Below are positions 33,182 to 41,726 of a stretch of 64,000 nucleotides of DNA, piece after piece. The notes below the pieces were generated by a model, which saw nothing but the letters and a program-made list of their open reading frames with translations, did no database searches and was not told the DNA's origin. Source of the stretch: Clostridium aceticum (GTDB lineage Bacteria > Bacillota > Clostridia > Peptostreptococcales > Natronincolaceae). The stretch spans positions 1,851,418 through 1,915,417 of the forward strand of contig NZ_CP009687.1 of assembly GCF_001042715.1 (NCBI RefSeq), written 5' to 3'. The translations under genes were made by a program, and so were the position numbers. Positions within the stretch are counted from its first letter, which is position 1. Each line of letters begins with the position of its first letter.

Positions 33182-34429
33182 ATGAAAAGAGTTGAACTAC
33201 TGGCGCCTGCAGGAGACTTAGAAAGATTAAAAGTAGCAGTGATCTACGGTGCTGATGCCATATATTTAGGAGGAGAGATTTTTGGATTAAGGGCAGCAGC
33301 TAAAAACTTTACCTTGGAGGAATTACAAGAAGGAATAAAATTTGCCCATGAGAGAGGGGTAAAGGTTTTTGTTACTGCCAATATTATCCCTCACAATGAA
33401 GATTTAAAGGCATTGCCCCAATATCTAAAGGAAATAGAAAAAGTAGGGGTAGATGCAGTGATTGTATCAGACCCAGGAACCTTCTCTATTGTCAGAGAAA
33501 CTGTACCCACTATGGAAGTGCATATAAGTACTCAAGCTAATAATACCAATCACAGTACAGTAACCTTCTGGCACAATTTAGGGGCTAAGAGGGTTGTATT
33601 GGCTAGGGAATTGTCCTTTGGTGAAATTAAGGAAATTAGAAATCATATTTCTGATGAAATAGAACTAGAGGCATTTGTTCATGGAGCCATGTGCATTTCC
33701 TATTCAGGAAGGTGCCTTCTTAGTAATTATATGGCTGGAAGGGATGCAAATCGTGGAGAGTGTGCCCACCCATGTCGTTGGAATTATTATCTTGTAGAAG
33801 AAAAAAGACCAGGAGAATATATGCCCATCATAGAAGATGAGAAGGGTACCTACATTATGAACTCCAAAGATCTTTGTATGATTGAATATATTCCAGAGTT
33901 GATAGCTTCTGGAATAAATAGTTTGAAAATCGAAGGCAGAATGAAAACCGCCTATTATGTAGCCACCATTATTAGAGCCTATCGTATGGCGATTGATGCT
34001 TATTATGAAAATCCTACAGGTTGGAAATGTTCTCCACAATGGTTGCAGGAGATCAAAAAAGCAAGCCATAGAGATTTTACCACTGGATTTTATTTAGATA
34101 AGCCTGATCACAATGAGCATATCTATGGAGATAAGTCCTATATTAGAGGCTATAGCTTTATAGGTATTATAAAAGCCTATGATGAAACAACCCAAATCGC
34201 TACAGTGCAGCAAAGAAACCGCTTTTTTTCAGGAGATTCTATAGAAATTATAGGGCCAAACAAAGAAGTCATTAAAACAAAAATCGAAAAAATGTGGGAC
34301 GAAGCAGGACAGGAAATAGAAGTGGCACCTCATCCTAAGCAAATTGTAAAGTTTAAAATAAATCATAAAGTAGAGCACTACTACATTCTCAGAAAGGAAA
34401 GAGAAGAAGAATCTGAAGAAAACAAGTAA
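33182..34429 (+). CDS. U32 family peptidase, TrhP-like
   Basis: A 415-residue U32 protein: PAGDLERLKVAVIYGADAIYLGG at the N-terminus, then EAFVHGAMCISYSGRCLLSNYM and NRGECAHPCRWNYYL, whose Cys likely hold a [4Fe-4S] cluster, and KIEGRMKTAYYVA. TrhP/YrrO types hydroxylate U34 of tRNA using prephenate-derived chemistry; pairing with trmR, 3 bp upstream, fits that pathway. B. subtilis has two such genes (yrrN, yrrO), this window only one. Confidence 0.92.
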   Translation: MKRVELLAPAGDLERLKVAVIYGADAIYLGGEIFGLRAAAKNFTLEELQEGIKFAHERGVKVFVTANIIPHNEDLKALPQYLKEIEKVGVDAVIVSDPGTFSIVRETVPTMEVHISTQANNTNHSTVTFWHNLGAKRVVLARELSFGEIKEIRNHISDEIELEAFVHGAMCISYSGRCLLSNYMAGRDANRGECAHPCRWNYYLVEEKRPGEYMPIIEDEKGTYIMNSKDLCMIEYIPELIASGINSLKIEGRMKTAYYVATIIRAYRMAIDAYYENPTGWKCSPQWLQEIKKASHRDFTTGFYLDKPDHNEHIYGDKSYIRGYSFIGIIKAYDETTQIATVQQRNRFFSGDSIEIIGPNKEVIKTKIEKMWDEAGQEIEVAPHPKQIVKFKINHKVEHYYILRKEREEESEENK

Positions 34430-34448
34430 GCAAAGATAAGCAGTTTAA

Positions 34449-34497
34449 TCTCCTGTATATTTGGTGATACTAACAGAAAATACAGGGGAGTTTTTTT
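34449..34497 (+). terminator. Terminator overlapping the pbpI ribosome site
   Basis: A 10-bp stem (TCTCCTGTAT at 34449-34458 with ATACAGGGGA at 34480-34489, one G-T pair) is followed by seven Ts and then the ATG at 34498. The 3' arm contains the AGGGGAG Shine-Dalgarno sequence of the next gene, so the same hairpin could end transcription and mask translation. Confidence 0.8.
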
Positions 34498-36180
34498 ATG
34501 AGTAGATTACAAAAACAAAAGGAAAAAGAAGAAAAAGTTCACATAAAAAGATTATGGTTTATCGGTGCTGTTAGTACAATGATGATGGTACTATTAATGG
34601 CACGACTTTTTTATATTCAAGTAATACAGCATGATTTTTATGTAAGAGAGGTAAATAAGCAGAGACAAATTAACATTCCTGTTAATAGTGGGAGAGGAAT
34701 GATTTTTGATCGTAATCTTATTCCCTTGACAGATCGTGAGGAAGAAAAAGTAGCTGTTATTTTCCCTCAACTATTTATCCTCAACGAAGAAAGTTTAGAT
34801 TTCTTAAGTGAAATTACCAAACAAACAAAAGATCAATTAAGCAATAGAATTCAACATGCCAACTATCCTATAGAAGTTCCTATCGCTGTGGAAATCGATT
34901 GGAGGGATAAAAGAGTTTTCAATACAAGAGGACTATTTGTTATTGGCAAAACACAACGATATGAAAACTTTCCTCTTTTAACCCATGTAATCGGATATAT
35001 TAATCAGGTAGATAGAAAAGGCATGGCAGGTCTGGAAAGGTCATTAGATGGTCTGTTGATGGGCAACTTGAATGATAGCTTAGCTGCAACATTAGATGGC
35101 AGAAAACGCTTTTTGCCAGGAGAGGGATTTACCGTTGTAAGTAACTCTATGAAACAAAATGATCTCCGACTAACTATTGACTACCATCTTCAAAAAATAA
35201 TAGAAGAAGTAATGGATCGGCATCAAAAAAACGGTGCGGTTATTCTTTCAGATGTAAAAACAGGGGAAATACTGGCTCTTGCCAGCAGGCCTAACTATAA
35301 TCCTAATACGATATTGCAGCATATAAATAGCAGCGGAGACGAACTTTATAATAAAGCTATACAAATGACTTTTCCTCCTGGATCTATATTTAAAATCATT
35401 GTAGCAGCTGAAGCTATAGAAAAAGGTATCGTTACTTTAGAGGATGTATTCTACTGTAGTGGCTCAGAAAAAATTGGTAGTGTTGAGATAAAGTGCAGTG
35501 CTCATGATGAAGAGGAAGGTAGAGAAATTACCTTTAAAAGGGCCTTTGCAGAATCCTGTAATTCTACATTTATTCAAATAGGACAAAAACTAGGTGCAGA
35601 AAATCTTATGAAGATGGCTAAAAAACTTGGCTTAGGTGAGACAGTGGGAATAGGACTATTAGAAGAGGAAAAGGGAAACCTGCCTAGTGATGAGCATTTG
35701 TTAGGGCCTGCTATAGGAAATATCTCAATTGGGCAGGGAACGATTGAGGTTACCCCCTTGCAAATCAATCAAGTGACACAAATTATTGCTAACCATGGTA
35801 TCAAGCAGCCTTTGTTTTTATTAAGGGATATTTTAGATAATTATACTCCTGTTCAAAGTTTCGATGTGCAAAAGAGCAGTAGAGTACTATCGGAAGAAAC
35901 TACTAAAGAACTGCAAAAAATGATGCAGGCTGTTATGACAGAAGGAACAGGGGCTAACATAGGAGAATATGGCAGCATTACTGCAGGAAAAACAGGTACA
36001 GCCCAATCTTCTCAAAGAGGAAAAAGCGTTTTACATGCTTGGTTTACAGGATATTATCCAGTAGATTACCCAAGGTATGTAATAACCATACTAATTCAAG
36101 AAGGAGGGGCAGGAGGCAGAGTAGCGGTTCCCATATTTAAAGAAATTTTAGAAGAAATGACAGCACTGGGTTATCAGTAA
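34498..36180 (+). CDS. Class B penicillin-binding protein (PbpI-like)
   Basis: A 560-residue transpeptidase: one N-terminal membrane helix (about 20-40), a PBP dimer domain (GRGMIFDRN, LTHVIGYI, GMAGLERSLDG), and transpeptidase motifs SxxK (PPGSIFKI), SxN (ESCNST) and KTG (AGKTGTAQ). No PASTA repeats. In B. subtilis the equivalent position, after yrrM-yrrO, holds pbpI (yrrR), a sporulation PBP; the neighbouring sigK here fits a sporulation role. Its ribosome site lies in a terminator hairpin. Confidence 0.9.
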   Translation: MSRLQKQKEKEEKVHIKRLWFIGAVSTMMMVLLMARLFYIQVIQHDFYVREVNKQRQINIPVNSGRGMIFDRNLIPLTDREEEKVAVIFPQLFILNEESLDFLSEITKQTKDQLSNRIQHANYPIEVPIAVEIDWRDKRVFNTRGLFVIGKTQRYENFPLLTHVIGYINQVDRKGMAGLERSLDGLLMGNLNDSLAATLDGRKRFLPGEGFTVVSNSMKQNDLRLTIDYHLQKIIEEVMDRHQKNGAVILSDVKTGEILALASRPNYNPNTILQHINSSGDELYNKAIQMTFPPGSIFKIIVAAEAIEKGIVTLEDVFYCSGSEKIGSVEIKCSAHDEEEGREITFKRAFAESCNSTFIQIGQKLGAENLMKMAKKLGLGETVGIGLLEEEKGNLPSDEHLLGPAIGNISIGQGTIEVTPLQINQVTQIIANHGIKQPLFLLRDILDNYTPVQSFDVQKSSRVLSEETTKELQKMMQAVMTEGTGANIGEYGSITAGKTGTAQSSQRGKSVLHAWFTGYYPVDYPRYVITILIQEGGAGGRVAVPIFKEILEEMTALGYQ

Positions 36181-36306
36181 CTTGTAGTGAGTGAAAAAAG
36201 ACCAAGACTGACAATCTGAATTAAAAGAGTACGTGCACATATACATCTCCCCCTACATATTATTTAATGGGACCTATTTTATAGGTTTTAAGGGGGGATG
36301 ATAGAT

Positions 36307-37011
36307 ATGTTATTTTTTTTAGCAGAATTATTTGCTACAATGGCAAAGCCATTTTTATTTAGTCTATCTTATATATCCAGTAACATTTCTTTTCCACAGC
36401 CACTTACATCTGAAGAAGAAGAGTTGTATCTAGAGCGCTATGAACAAGGGGATGAAGAAGCTAGGAACATACTGGTAGAGAGGAACCTTCGATTAGTAGC
36501 ACATATTGTTAAGAAGTATGGAAATATAAGTTGTGATGTGGATGACTTAATTTCTATTGGAACCATTGGACTAATTAAAGGGATTACCACCTTTGATAGA
36601 AGCAAAGGTACAAGACTAGCTACCTATGCAGCAAGATGCATAGAAAATGAGATTCTAATGACAATCCGTGCCAGCAAAAAAATAAAAACAGAAGTATCTC
36701 TACAGGACCCTATTGGTGTAGATCGGGAGGGGAATGAAATATCTTTAATAGATATTTTAGGCACAGAACCAGATGAGGTACTAAATGAAGTAGAGTTAAA
36801 AATGCAGGTAAAAAAACTATACAAAAAAATGTCCAGTGTATTGAAAAAAAGAGAACTATTGGTCTTAGAATTAAGATACGGTATGTCCAATGGTGGAAGA
36901 AAAACCCAGAGGGAAATAGCTAAACTCTTAGGGATTTCTAGATCTTATGTTTCCAGAATAGAAAAAAGAGCCATAAAAAAATTATACAAATCTTTTGATA
37001 TGAGGGAATAA
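36307..37011 (+). CDS. sigK: Pro-sigma-K, late mother-cell sigma factor
   Basis: A 234-residue sigma-70 family factor, close to B. subtilis sigma-K: ERNLRLVAHIVKKY, DDLISIGTIGLIKGI, LATYAARCIENEILM, SLQDPIGVDREGNEISLIDIL, and region 4 TQREIAKLLGISRSYVSRIEKRA. A hydrophobic leader (residues 1 to about 22) before SSNISFPQPL matches the pro-sequence removed by SpoIVFB in Bacillus. The ATG at 36307 is 9 bp after AGGGGGG; the ATG at 36298 touches that site. The gene is uninterrupted, so no skin element. Confidence 0.95.
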   Translation: MLFFLAELFATMAKPFLFSLSYISSNISFPQPLTSEEEELYLERYEQGDEEARNILVERNLRLVAHIVKKYGNISCDVDDLISIGTIGLIKGITTFDRSKGTRLATYAARCIENEILMTIRASKKIKTEVSLQDPIGVDREGNEISLIDILGTEPDEVLNEVELKMQVKKLYKKMSSVLKKRELLVLELRYGMSNGGRKTQREIAKLLGISRSYVSRIEKRAIKKLYKSFDMRE

Positions 37012-37326
37012 AAGTATATACTAACTATTGGGAGTTTATTTTAAAAAAATTGATTTTGAAGTAGAAACGTAGCTTAGTGTCGAATAAAAGAAGAAAAAGA
37101 ATATTCTGTAAAAACTACGAGAAAAATCTAGGAAAATGTTGAAAAATACTTATTTCCGAGGAAATGAAAAGAGAATAAATTTACTTCGTAGAGAGAATAT
37201 AAGCGTCATTTCCTACAATGTTTACCACATAATCTATGATATAATAGAGTTAATCAACTGCTATAATAAACCATTTATTTTAATGTAGTAGTTTAATTAA
37301 ATCTATTATATAAGGTAGGGAGTGCC
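37012..37326 (+). other. Gap between sigK and yvyF-like gene
   Basis: AT-rich non-coding sequence. I see a TATAAT at 37240-37245 without a good -35, and a lone Spo0A-box-like TGTCGAA at 37078-37084. No terminator or RNA gene is recognisable. Confidence 0.4.
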
Positions 37327-37770
37327 ATGGATCAGCGCAAAGCTTACTTAGGTGAAAGAATCTGTAGAAAATGCAAAAAAATGATACATGAAAAATCTTT
37401 ACATGATTATTGTCCAGCGTGTTACAAAAAAGTCGAGGATATTTTTAATCGTATTCGGGAATATTTAAGGAAATACCCTGGTGCAACCGCCTTTGAAATG
37501 GAACAGAGGTTAGATATTCCTATACATGTCATCAACAACTTTGTCAAAGATGGTAGACTGGTAGAAATACCTAATGCCTATCTAAATATGGAGTGTCTTC
37601 GCTGTGGCTGTCTCTTGATTTCTGCCCATCATAAATATTGCCCCACTTGTGAGGAGGCTATAAAAAGAGATTTAGAGAAGGCGAAAGAGTCTTTGAGGAT
37701 AGGCGTGGAAAACAACGAGGCAGCTGGGGCAAAAATGCGATACAAGACCCATATAAGAAAGAATGATTAA
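37327..37770 (+). CDS. YvyF-like flagellar-operon zinc-ribbon protein
   Basis: A 147-residue protein with two zinc-ribbon-like Cys sets (CRKCKK ... CPAC and CLRCGCL ... CPTCEEA) around a helix-turn-helix region (YLRKYPGATAFEMEQRLDIPIHVINNFVKDGRL). It matches the TIGR03826/YvyF 'flagellar operon protein' pattern. In B. subtilis yvyF precedes flgM; no flagellar genes are adjacent here. It may be a transcriptional or assembly regulator; role unproven. Confidence 0.78.
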   Translation: MDQRKAYLGERICRKCKKMIHEKSLHDYCPACYKKVEDIFNRIREYLRKYPGATAFEMEQRLDIPIHVINNFVKDGRLVEIPNAYLNMECLRCGCLLISAHHKYCPTCEEAIKRDLEKAKESLRIGVENNEAAGAKMRYKTHIRKND

Positions 37771-37810
37771 AAAAAACTATAACAATGGTTTAAATTCTAT
37801 AGTTTTTTCT
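37771..37810 (+). terminator. Intrinsic terminator
   Basis: An 11-bp A/T-rich stem AAAAAACTATA / TATAGTTTTTT with a 16-nt loop. Confidence 0.72.
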
Positions 37811-37881
37811 AATAATAAAAACCATAAAGAAAAGGTAAAATCAGAAACTACTAAGGGTGATTAAAGGGCTGCTATCCTTCT

Positions 37882-37946
37882 CAATTTGTCATCCTGAGCA
37901 TAGCGAAGGATCTTGTTCCCTTTGCTCCCTTCAGGATGACAAATTG
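37882..37946. repeat. CATCCTGAG-type palindromic repeat
   Basis: Perfect 16-bp inverted repeat (CAATTTGTCATCCTGA with TCAGGATGACAAATTG) around AGCGAAGGATCTTG. It shares the GTCATCCTGA and CGAAGGATCTT motifs with the MITE cores but lacks their GTTAAC ends and direct repeats. The rest of the gap to yqeG is plain AT-rich sequence. Confidence 0.85.
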
Positions 37947-38058
37947 TGGATTAAGTCAATACTAATGATAATTTGGTATAAACAATTAACTGTTACCCAG
38001 AAGTGGGTTCTAATCCAAAAAACTATAAATATGTTACAGATGATGTAGAGGTGATTAA

Positions 38059-38565
38059 ATGAAATTTTTGACGCCAGACTTGTATGTAGAATCTATACTG
38101 CATTTAGACTTAGAAAAATTAAAAGCAAGAAACATAAAAGGACTTATCATTGATATTGATAATACACTGGTGGCATGGGATATCAAGTATGCCAGTGAAG
38201 AAGCTAAACAGTGGTTACTGAGTTTAAAAGAAGAGGGCTTTGAGGTATGTCTTGTATCTAATAATACCGAGGACAGAGTAGTTACCTTCAATGAAAAATT
38301 ACAGCTACCAGCCATTCATCGTGCCACAAAACCTAGACGGGGTGCTTTTAAAAAAGCAATGGAAAACATGGGGACAACTGTACATAATACAGCAGTGATT
38401 GGAGATCAAATATTTACAGATGTTTTAGGCGGTAATAGAATGGGCTTGTTTACAGTTTTAGTTGTACCGATAGAAAGCAAGGAATTCTGGTGGACAACCT
38501 TGGTAAGAAAAGTTGAAAGACATGTTTTGAAGGTGGTATTAAAGGAGCACAGGGGGGACGAGTAG
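38059..38565 (+). CDS. yqeG: YqeG family HAD phosphatase
   Basis: A 168-residue HAD IIIA phosphatase with LIIDIDNTLVAWD (nucleophile Asp), CLVSNN (motif II), KPRRGAFKKA (motif III Lys) and AVIGDQIFTDVLGGNRMG (motif IV). Substrate uncertain; related proteins act on phosphatidylglycerophosphate. Two bases upstream of aroE, as in many clostridia. Confidence 0.94.
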   Translation: MKFLTPDLYVESILHLDLEKLKARNIKGLIIDIDNTLVAWDIKYASEEAKQWLLSLKEEGFEVCLVSNNTEDRVVTFNEKLQLPAIHRATKPRRGAFKKAMENMGTTVHNTAVIGDQIFTDVLGGNRMGLFTVLVVPIESKEFWWTTLVRKVERHVLKVVLKEHRGDE

Positions 38566-38566
38566 T

Positions 38567-39433
38567 ATGAAGGGGAGTATCAATGGAAAGACCAAGGCCA
38601 TATGCCTTCTGGGAAATCCAGTAGAACACAGCTTTTCACCTTATATTCATAATTATGGTTTTGATAAACTGAGTATCAATTGTGTTTATGTAAATCATAA
38701 GGTGGAGGATGAACACTTAAAGGCAGCGGTAGAAGGATTGAAGGTACTTGGCTATTTGGGATGTAATGTAACTTATCCTCATAAGGTGAGGATCATGGAG
38801 TATTTGGATGAACTTTCAGAGGAAGCTAGGCTGATAGGGGCTGTAAATACCGTCAAAAACCAAGATGGAAAATTAATCGGTTATAACACTGATGGAATGG
38901 GTTTTGTAAAAGGACTATTGAGAAAAGGTATCGATCTAAATGGAAAAAAAATATGTATGCTAGGGGCTGGAGGGGCTGCTAAAAGTATAGCGGTAGCTCT
39001 AGCTATTCACTTTGACTGTAGGATAGAGATCTGTAATAGGAGTTTTGAAAATCCTAAAAAAATTCTTGATGTTATCAATAACATTAAGAAAGGGCATGAA
39101 GGAAGACATCAGTATGTGACTCCTGCAGAGTTGGATACATCTACAGTAGACATCCTTATCAACTGTACACCAGTAGGAATGGCACCGAACAAAGAGGTAA
39201 TACCCTTTGGAGAAAATATAACATTTCATGAAAATTTGATGGTAAGTGATTTGATATACCATCCCTTTGAAACAGCACTTCTGAAAAAAGCAAAAAGTTT
39301 TGGTTGTGGAGTTCATCATGGATTGGATATGTTAATCGATCAAGGGATATTGGCTTTTGAGATTTGGACAGGAGAGAAACTGGAGTTTGAAAGCCTTAAA
39401 AATTTATTGTGGGAAATTCTTTATAAAAAATAG
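38567..39433 (+). CDS. aroE: Shikimate dehydrogenase
   Basis: A 288-residue NADP-dependent enzyme reducing 3-dehydroshikimate to shikimate. Motifs: LGNPVEHSFSPYIHN (substrate site), CNVTYPHKVRIM (catalytic Lys), NTDGMGF, nucleotide loop LGAGGAAKSIAVAL, and HHGLDMLIDQG at the end. Another shikimate-pathway gene, aroQ, lies on the far side of the pilus cluster, suggesting the pil genes are set within an aro-efp block. Confidence 0.97.
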   Translation: MKGSINGKTKAICLLGNPVEHSFSPYIHNYGFDKLSINCVYVNHKVEDEHLKAAVEGLKVLGYLGCNVTYPHKVRIMEYLDELSEEARLIGAVNTVKNQDGKLIGYNTDGMGFVKGLLRKGIDLNGKKICMLGAGGAAKSIAVALAIHFDCRIEICNRSFENPKKILDVINNIKKGHEGRHQYVTPAELDTSTVDILINCTPVGMAPNKEVIPFGENITFHENLMVSDLIYHPFETALLKKAKSFGCGVHHGLDMLIDQGILAFEIWTGEKLEFESLKNLLWEILYKK

Positions 39434-39471
39434 TTGATAAAGTCAATAAAGAATGGAAAATTCTTTTTATT

Positions 39472-39500
39472 AATTGCTCCTTTGAAGAGGGGCAATTTTT
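39472..39500 (+). terminator. Intrinsic terminator after aroE
   Basis: A 10-bp stem AATTGCTCCT / AGGGGCAATT (one G-T pair) and a TTTTT tail. Confidence 0.88.
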
Positions 39501-39846
39501 ATATTTTAAATAAAAAATAAAATTGGAAAAAATTTTTTAAAAAAACAAGAAAAAATGAAAAATTAGCAGGAGTTTTAAAAAAATTGTAGAATTATATCCT
39601 AAATAATAAGTGGTAGAACTTACCAATACAAACTTTTAGACTATTCTCAATAGAAGGAAATCAACTTAACCGCTATGTTTAGTCGTGAATAGCGTAGAAA
39701 AAATTTAAGAGAAAAATAAAAAAATATGTAAATATAGGAGGAATTTCCCATCTTTGATAGAATATATTATGTATTATAGAAATACAAGGTGATAGACTTT
39801 TGCTTAACGATATTTAATAACGATATTTAAGTTTGAATTTTAAAAA
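39501..39846 (+). other. Non-coding leader region upstream of riboswitch
   Basis: No gene. AT-rich and likely to hold the pil promoter, though no pair of boxes stands out (TTGATA at 39753-39758 with TATAGA at 39774-39779 is the best, spacing 15). A tandem 13-bp duplication TAACGATATTTAA occupies 39805-39830. Confidence 0.4.
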
Positions 39847-39945
39847 TTAGAACAGATGAACTACAGTTATATTTGGACGCTTAAGCTGTAGGGATGTAGT
39901 GGCGTAACCGGCTAACAATAGTATACAATTGTTAGCCTTTATTTT
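39847..39945 (+). promoter_or_regulatory. Candidate c-di-GMP-II riboswitch with terminator
   Basis: Layout matches the class II c-di-GMP aptamer as I recall it from C. acetobutylicum: a stem CTACAG / CTGTAG (39861-39866 with 39886-39891) enclosing TTATATTTGGACGCTTAAG; pseudoknot ACGC (39877-39880) with GCGT (39902-39905); and GTAGTGGCGTAACCGGC at the 3' side, like GUAGUGCAACCGACC in the reference. A closing helix TTAG (39847) with CTAA (39912-39915) shares bases with the terminator stem GGCTAACAAT / ATTGTTAGCC (39910-39937) and its T run. Ligand binding should block the terminator, making an ON switch for the pilus operon. Confidence 0.82.
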
Positions 39946-40023
39946 TTCTTTTTTTAAAAAATTCAAGAAAATTCTTAATAGCTATGTTTGAACACATTCA
40001 ATAATAAAGGGGCTGGACTAATC

Positions 40024-41712
40024 ATGATCACTAAAAATATGCGATTAGGAGATATTCTCGTTAGTTCTGGATTGATTACCGAGGAGCAGTTGAAAATCGT
40101 CCTTGATCTCCAGAAAAAAAGAGGGAAAAAGCTGGGAGAACTACTGATAGAAGAAGGCTTTGTAACAGAGAATCAGATTATTGAAGTCCTTGAATTTCAA
40201 TTAGGTGTACCCCACATGAATCTAAATAAATACTATATTAGCCCAACTGCCCCCAAGAAAATCAGTGAAAACCTGGCCCGGAAACATCTCATAATTCCTA
40301 TTAATATCATTGGTGAAAAGCTGATTGTTGCCATGGCAGATCCCTTGAATCTACTGGCGATAGATGATGTGAAGTTGGCCACTGGACTAGATGTAGATAT
40401 TGTCATCGCTACCACAAACGATATACTAAATGCTATCAATAAATATTTTGATAATAGAGAAGTAGCAGAGCAAGCCATAGAAGAGTTTACTACACAACAA
40501 AAACCTCAAGAAATAGATGACAAAGACAGTCAACTTGAAAATGATATCAACAACGCACCTGTTGTAAAGCTAGTCAATACCATTATCTCTCAGGCAGTAA
40601 AAAATAAAGCCAGCGATATTCATATCGAACCCTTTGAGAAAAATGTCCGTATACGTTATCGTATTGATGGAGATTTAAAAGAAATCATGACGCCAGCCAA
40701 GTCAACTCATTCTGCTATTGTCACTAGAATAAAGATCATCAGTAAGCTGGATATCTCGGAGAAAAGAATACCTCAGGATGGAAGAGTAGAGGTTACGATA
40801 GAAAAACGACCTATAGATATGAGGATATCTGTCCTACCTACGGTTTATGGAGAAAAAGTTGTTATTCGTTTACTAGATAGAGGTAGTATTGTTATAAAAA
40901 AAGAACAACTTGGATTTACAGAACAAAACTTAAAACTTTTTAATAGTATCATGAAAAGTCCTGAGGGTATTGTTTTAGTTACTGGCCCTACAGGAAGTGG
41001 CAAAACTACCACTTTGTATACCATGCTACAAGAACTAAACCAAATTGATAAAAATATCATCACGGTGGAGGACCCCGTAGAATATAGGCTAGATGGTATC
41101 AATCAAGTACAGGTAAATACAAAAGCAGGAATGACCTTTGCAGCAGGTTTAAGATCCATCCTTCGTCAGGACCCTGATATCATTATGGTAGGAGAAATCA
41201 GAGACGTTGAAACAGCGCAAATAGCGGTAAGGGCAGCCATAACAGGACATTTGGTTCTGAGTACACTGCATACCAATGATACCGCCAGTTCTATTGCAAG
41301 ATTGATTGACATGGGAGTTGATACTTATTTGGTGTCGTCTGCTGTAGTAGGGGTAATAGCCCAGCGACTTATAAAGAAAGTTTGCGTACATTGTAAAACC
41401 CCTTATCAGCCTACAGAAGAAGAAAAACTCATGCTACATCAAGAGGGAGAACTGCTACTTTATAAAGGAAAAGGATGTAATGCTTGTAACAATACGGGTT
41501 ACCTAGGAAGAACCGCCATTCATGAGATCATGCCAGTAAACAGAGAAATAAGAAATTTAATCAATAGAAATGGTGAAAGTGACTTAATTAAGGATAAGGC
41601 GTTGGAAGCAGGAATGCTGACCCTTTTTGAATCCTGTAGACTATTGGTATTCAAGGGGATTACTACCATAGATGAATTACTAAGGGTAACTTATAGTGTA
41701 GACATTGAATAA
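40024..41712 (+). CDS. pilB: Type IV pilus extension ATPase PilB
   Basis: A 562-residue GspE/PilB ATPase. Residues 1-150 form an MshEN domain (LGDILVSSGLITEEQL, LGELLIEEGFVTENQ); MshEN domains of related ATPases bind c-di-GMP. Then come Walker A GPTGSGKTTTLY, Walker B IIMVGEIRD, the His box and a zinc site (CVHC ... CNAC). The ATG at 40024 fits the family start; a longer TTG frame begins at 39988. First gene after the riboswitch. Confidence 0.96.
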   Translation: MITKNMRLGDILVSSGLITEEQLKIVLDLQKKRGKKLGELLIEEGFVTENQIIEVLEFQLGVPHMNLNKYYISPTAPKKISENLARKHLIIPINIIGEKLIVAMADPLNLLAIDDVKLATGLDVDIVIATTNDILNAINKYFDNREVAEQAIEEFTTQQKPQEIDDKDSQLENDINNAPVVKLVNTIISQAVKNKASDIHIEPFEKNVRIRYRIDGDLKEIMTPAKSTHSAIVTRIKIISKLDISEKRIPQDGRVEVTIEKRPIDMRISVLPTVYGEKVVIRLLDRGSIVIKKEQLGFTEQNLKLFNSIMKSPEGIVLVTGPTGSGKTTTLYTMLQELNQIDKNIITVEDPVEYRLDGINQVQVNTKAGMTFAAGLRSILRQDPDIIMVGEIRDVETAQIAVRAAITGHLVLSTLHTNDTASSIARLIDMGVDTYLVSSAVVGVIAQRLIKKVCVHCKTPYQPTEEEKLMLHQEGELLLYKGKGCNACNNTGYLGRTAIHEIMPVNREIRNLINRNGESDLIKDKALEAGMLTLFESCRLLVFKGITTIDELLRVTYSVDIE

Positions 41713-41726
41713 GTGAGGTGCAAGAA

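Noticed and set aside
36307-37011. skin-type interruption of sigK
   Set aside because: The gene is continuous with all sigma regions.
7434-37946. CRISPR arrays
   Set aside because: The repeated segments are dispersed palindromes with target duplications, not regular repeat-spacer units, and no cas genes occur.
37857-38048. 63-codon open frame between yvyF-like gene and yqeG
   Set aside because: It runs through the CATCCTGAG palindrome and has no family resemblance; best explained as chance in a repeat.
39847-39945. c-di-GMP-I (GEMM-I) aptamer
   Set aside because: The GGGCAAACC and GGACGCAAAGCC hallmarks are absent; class II layout fits better.
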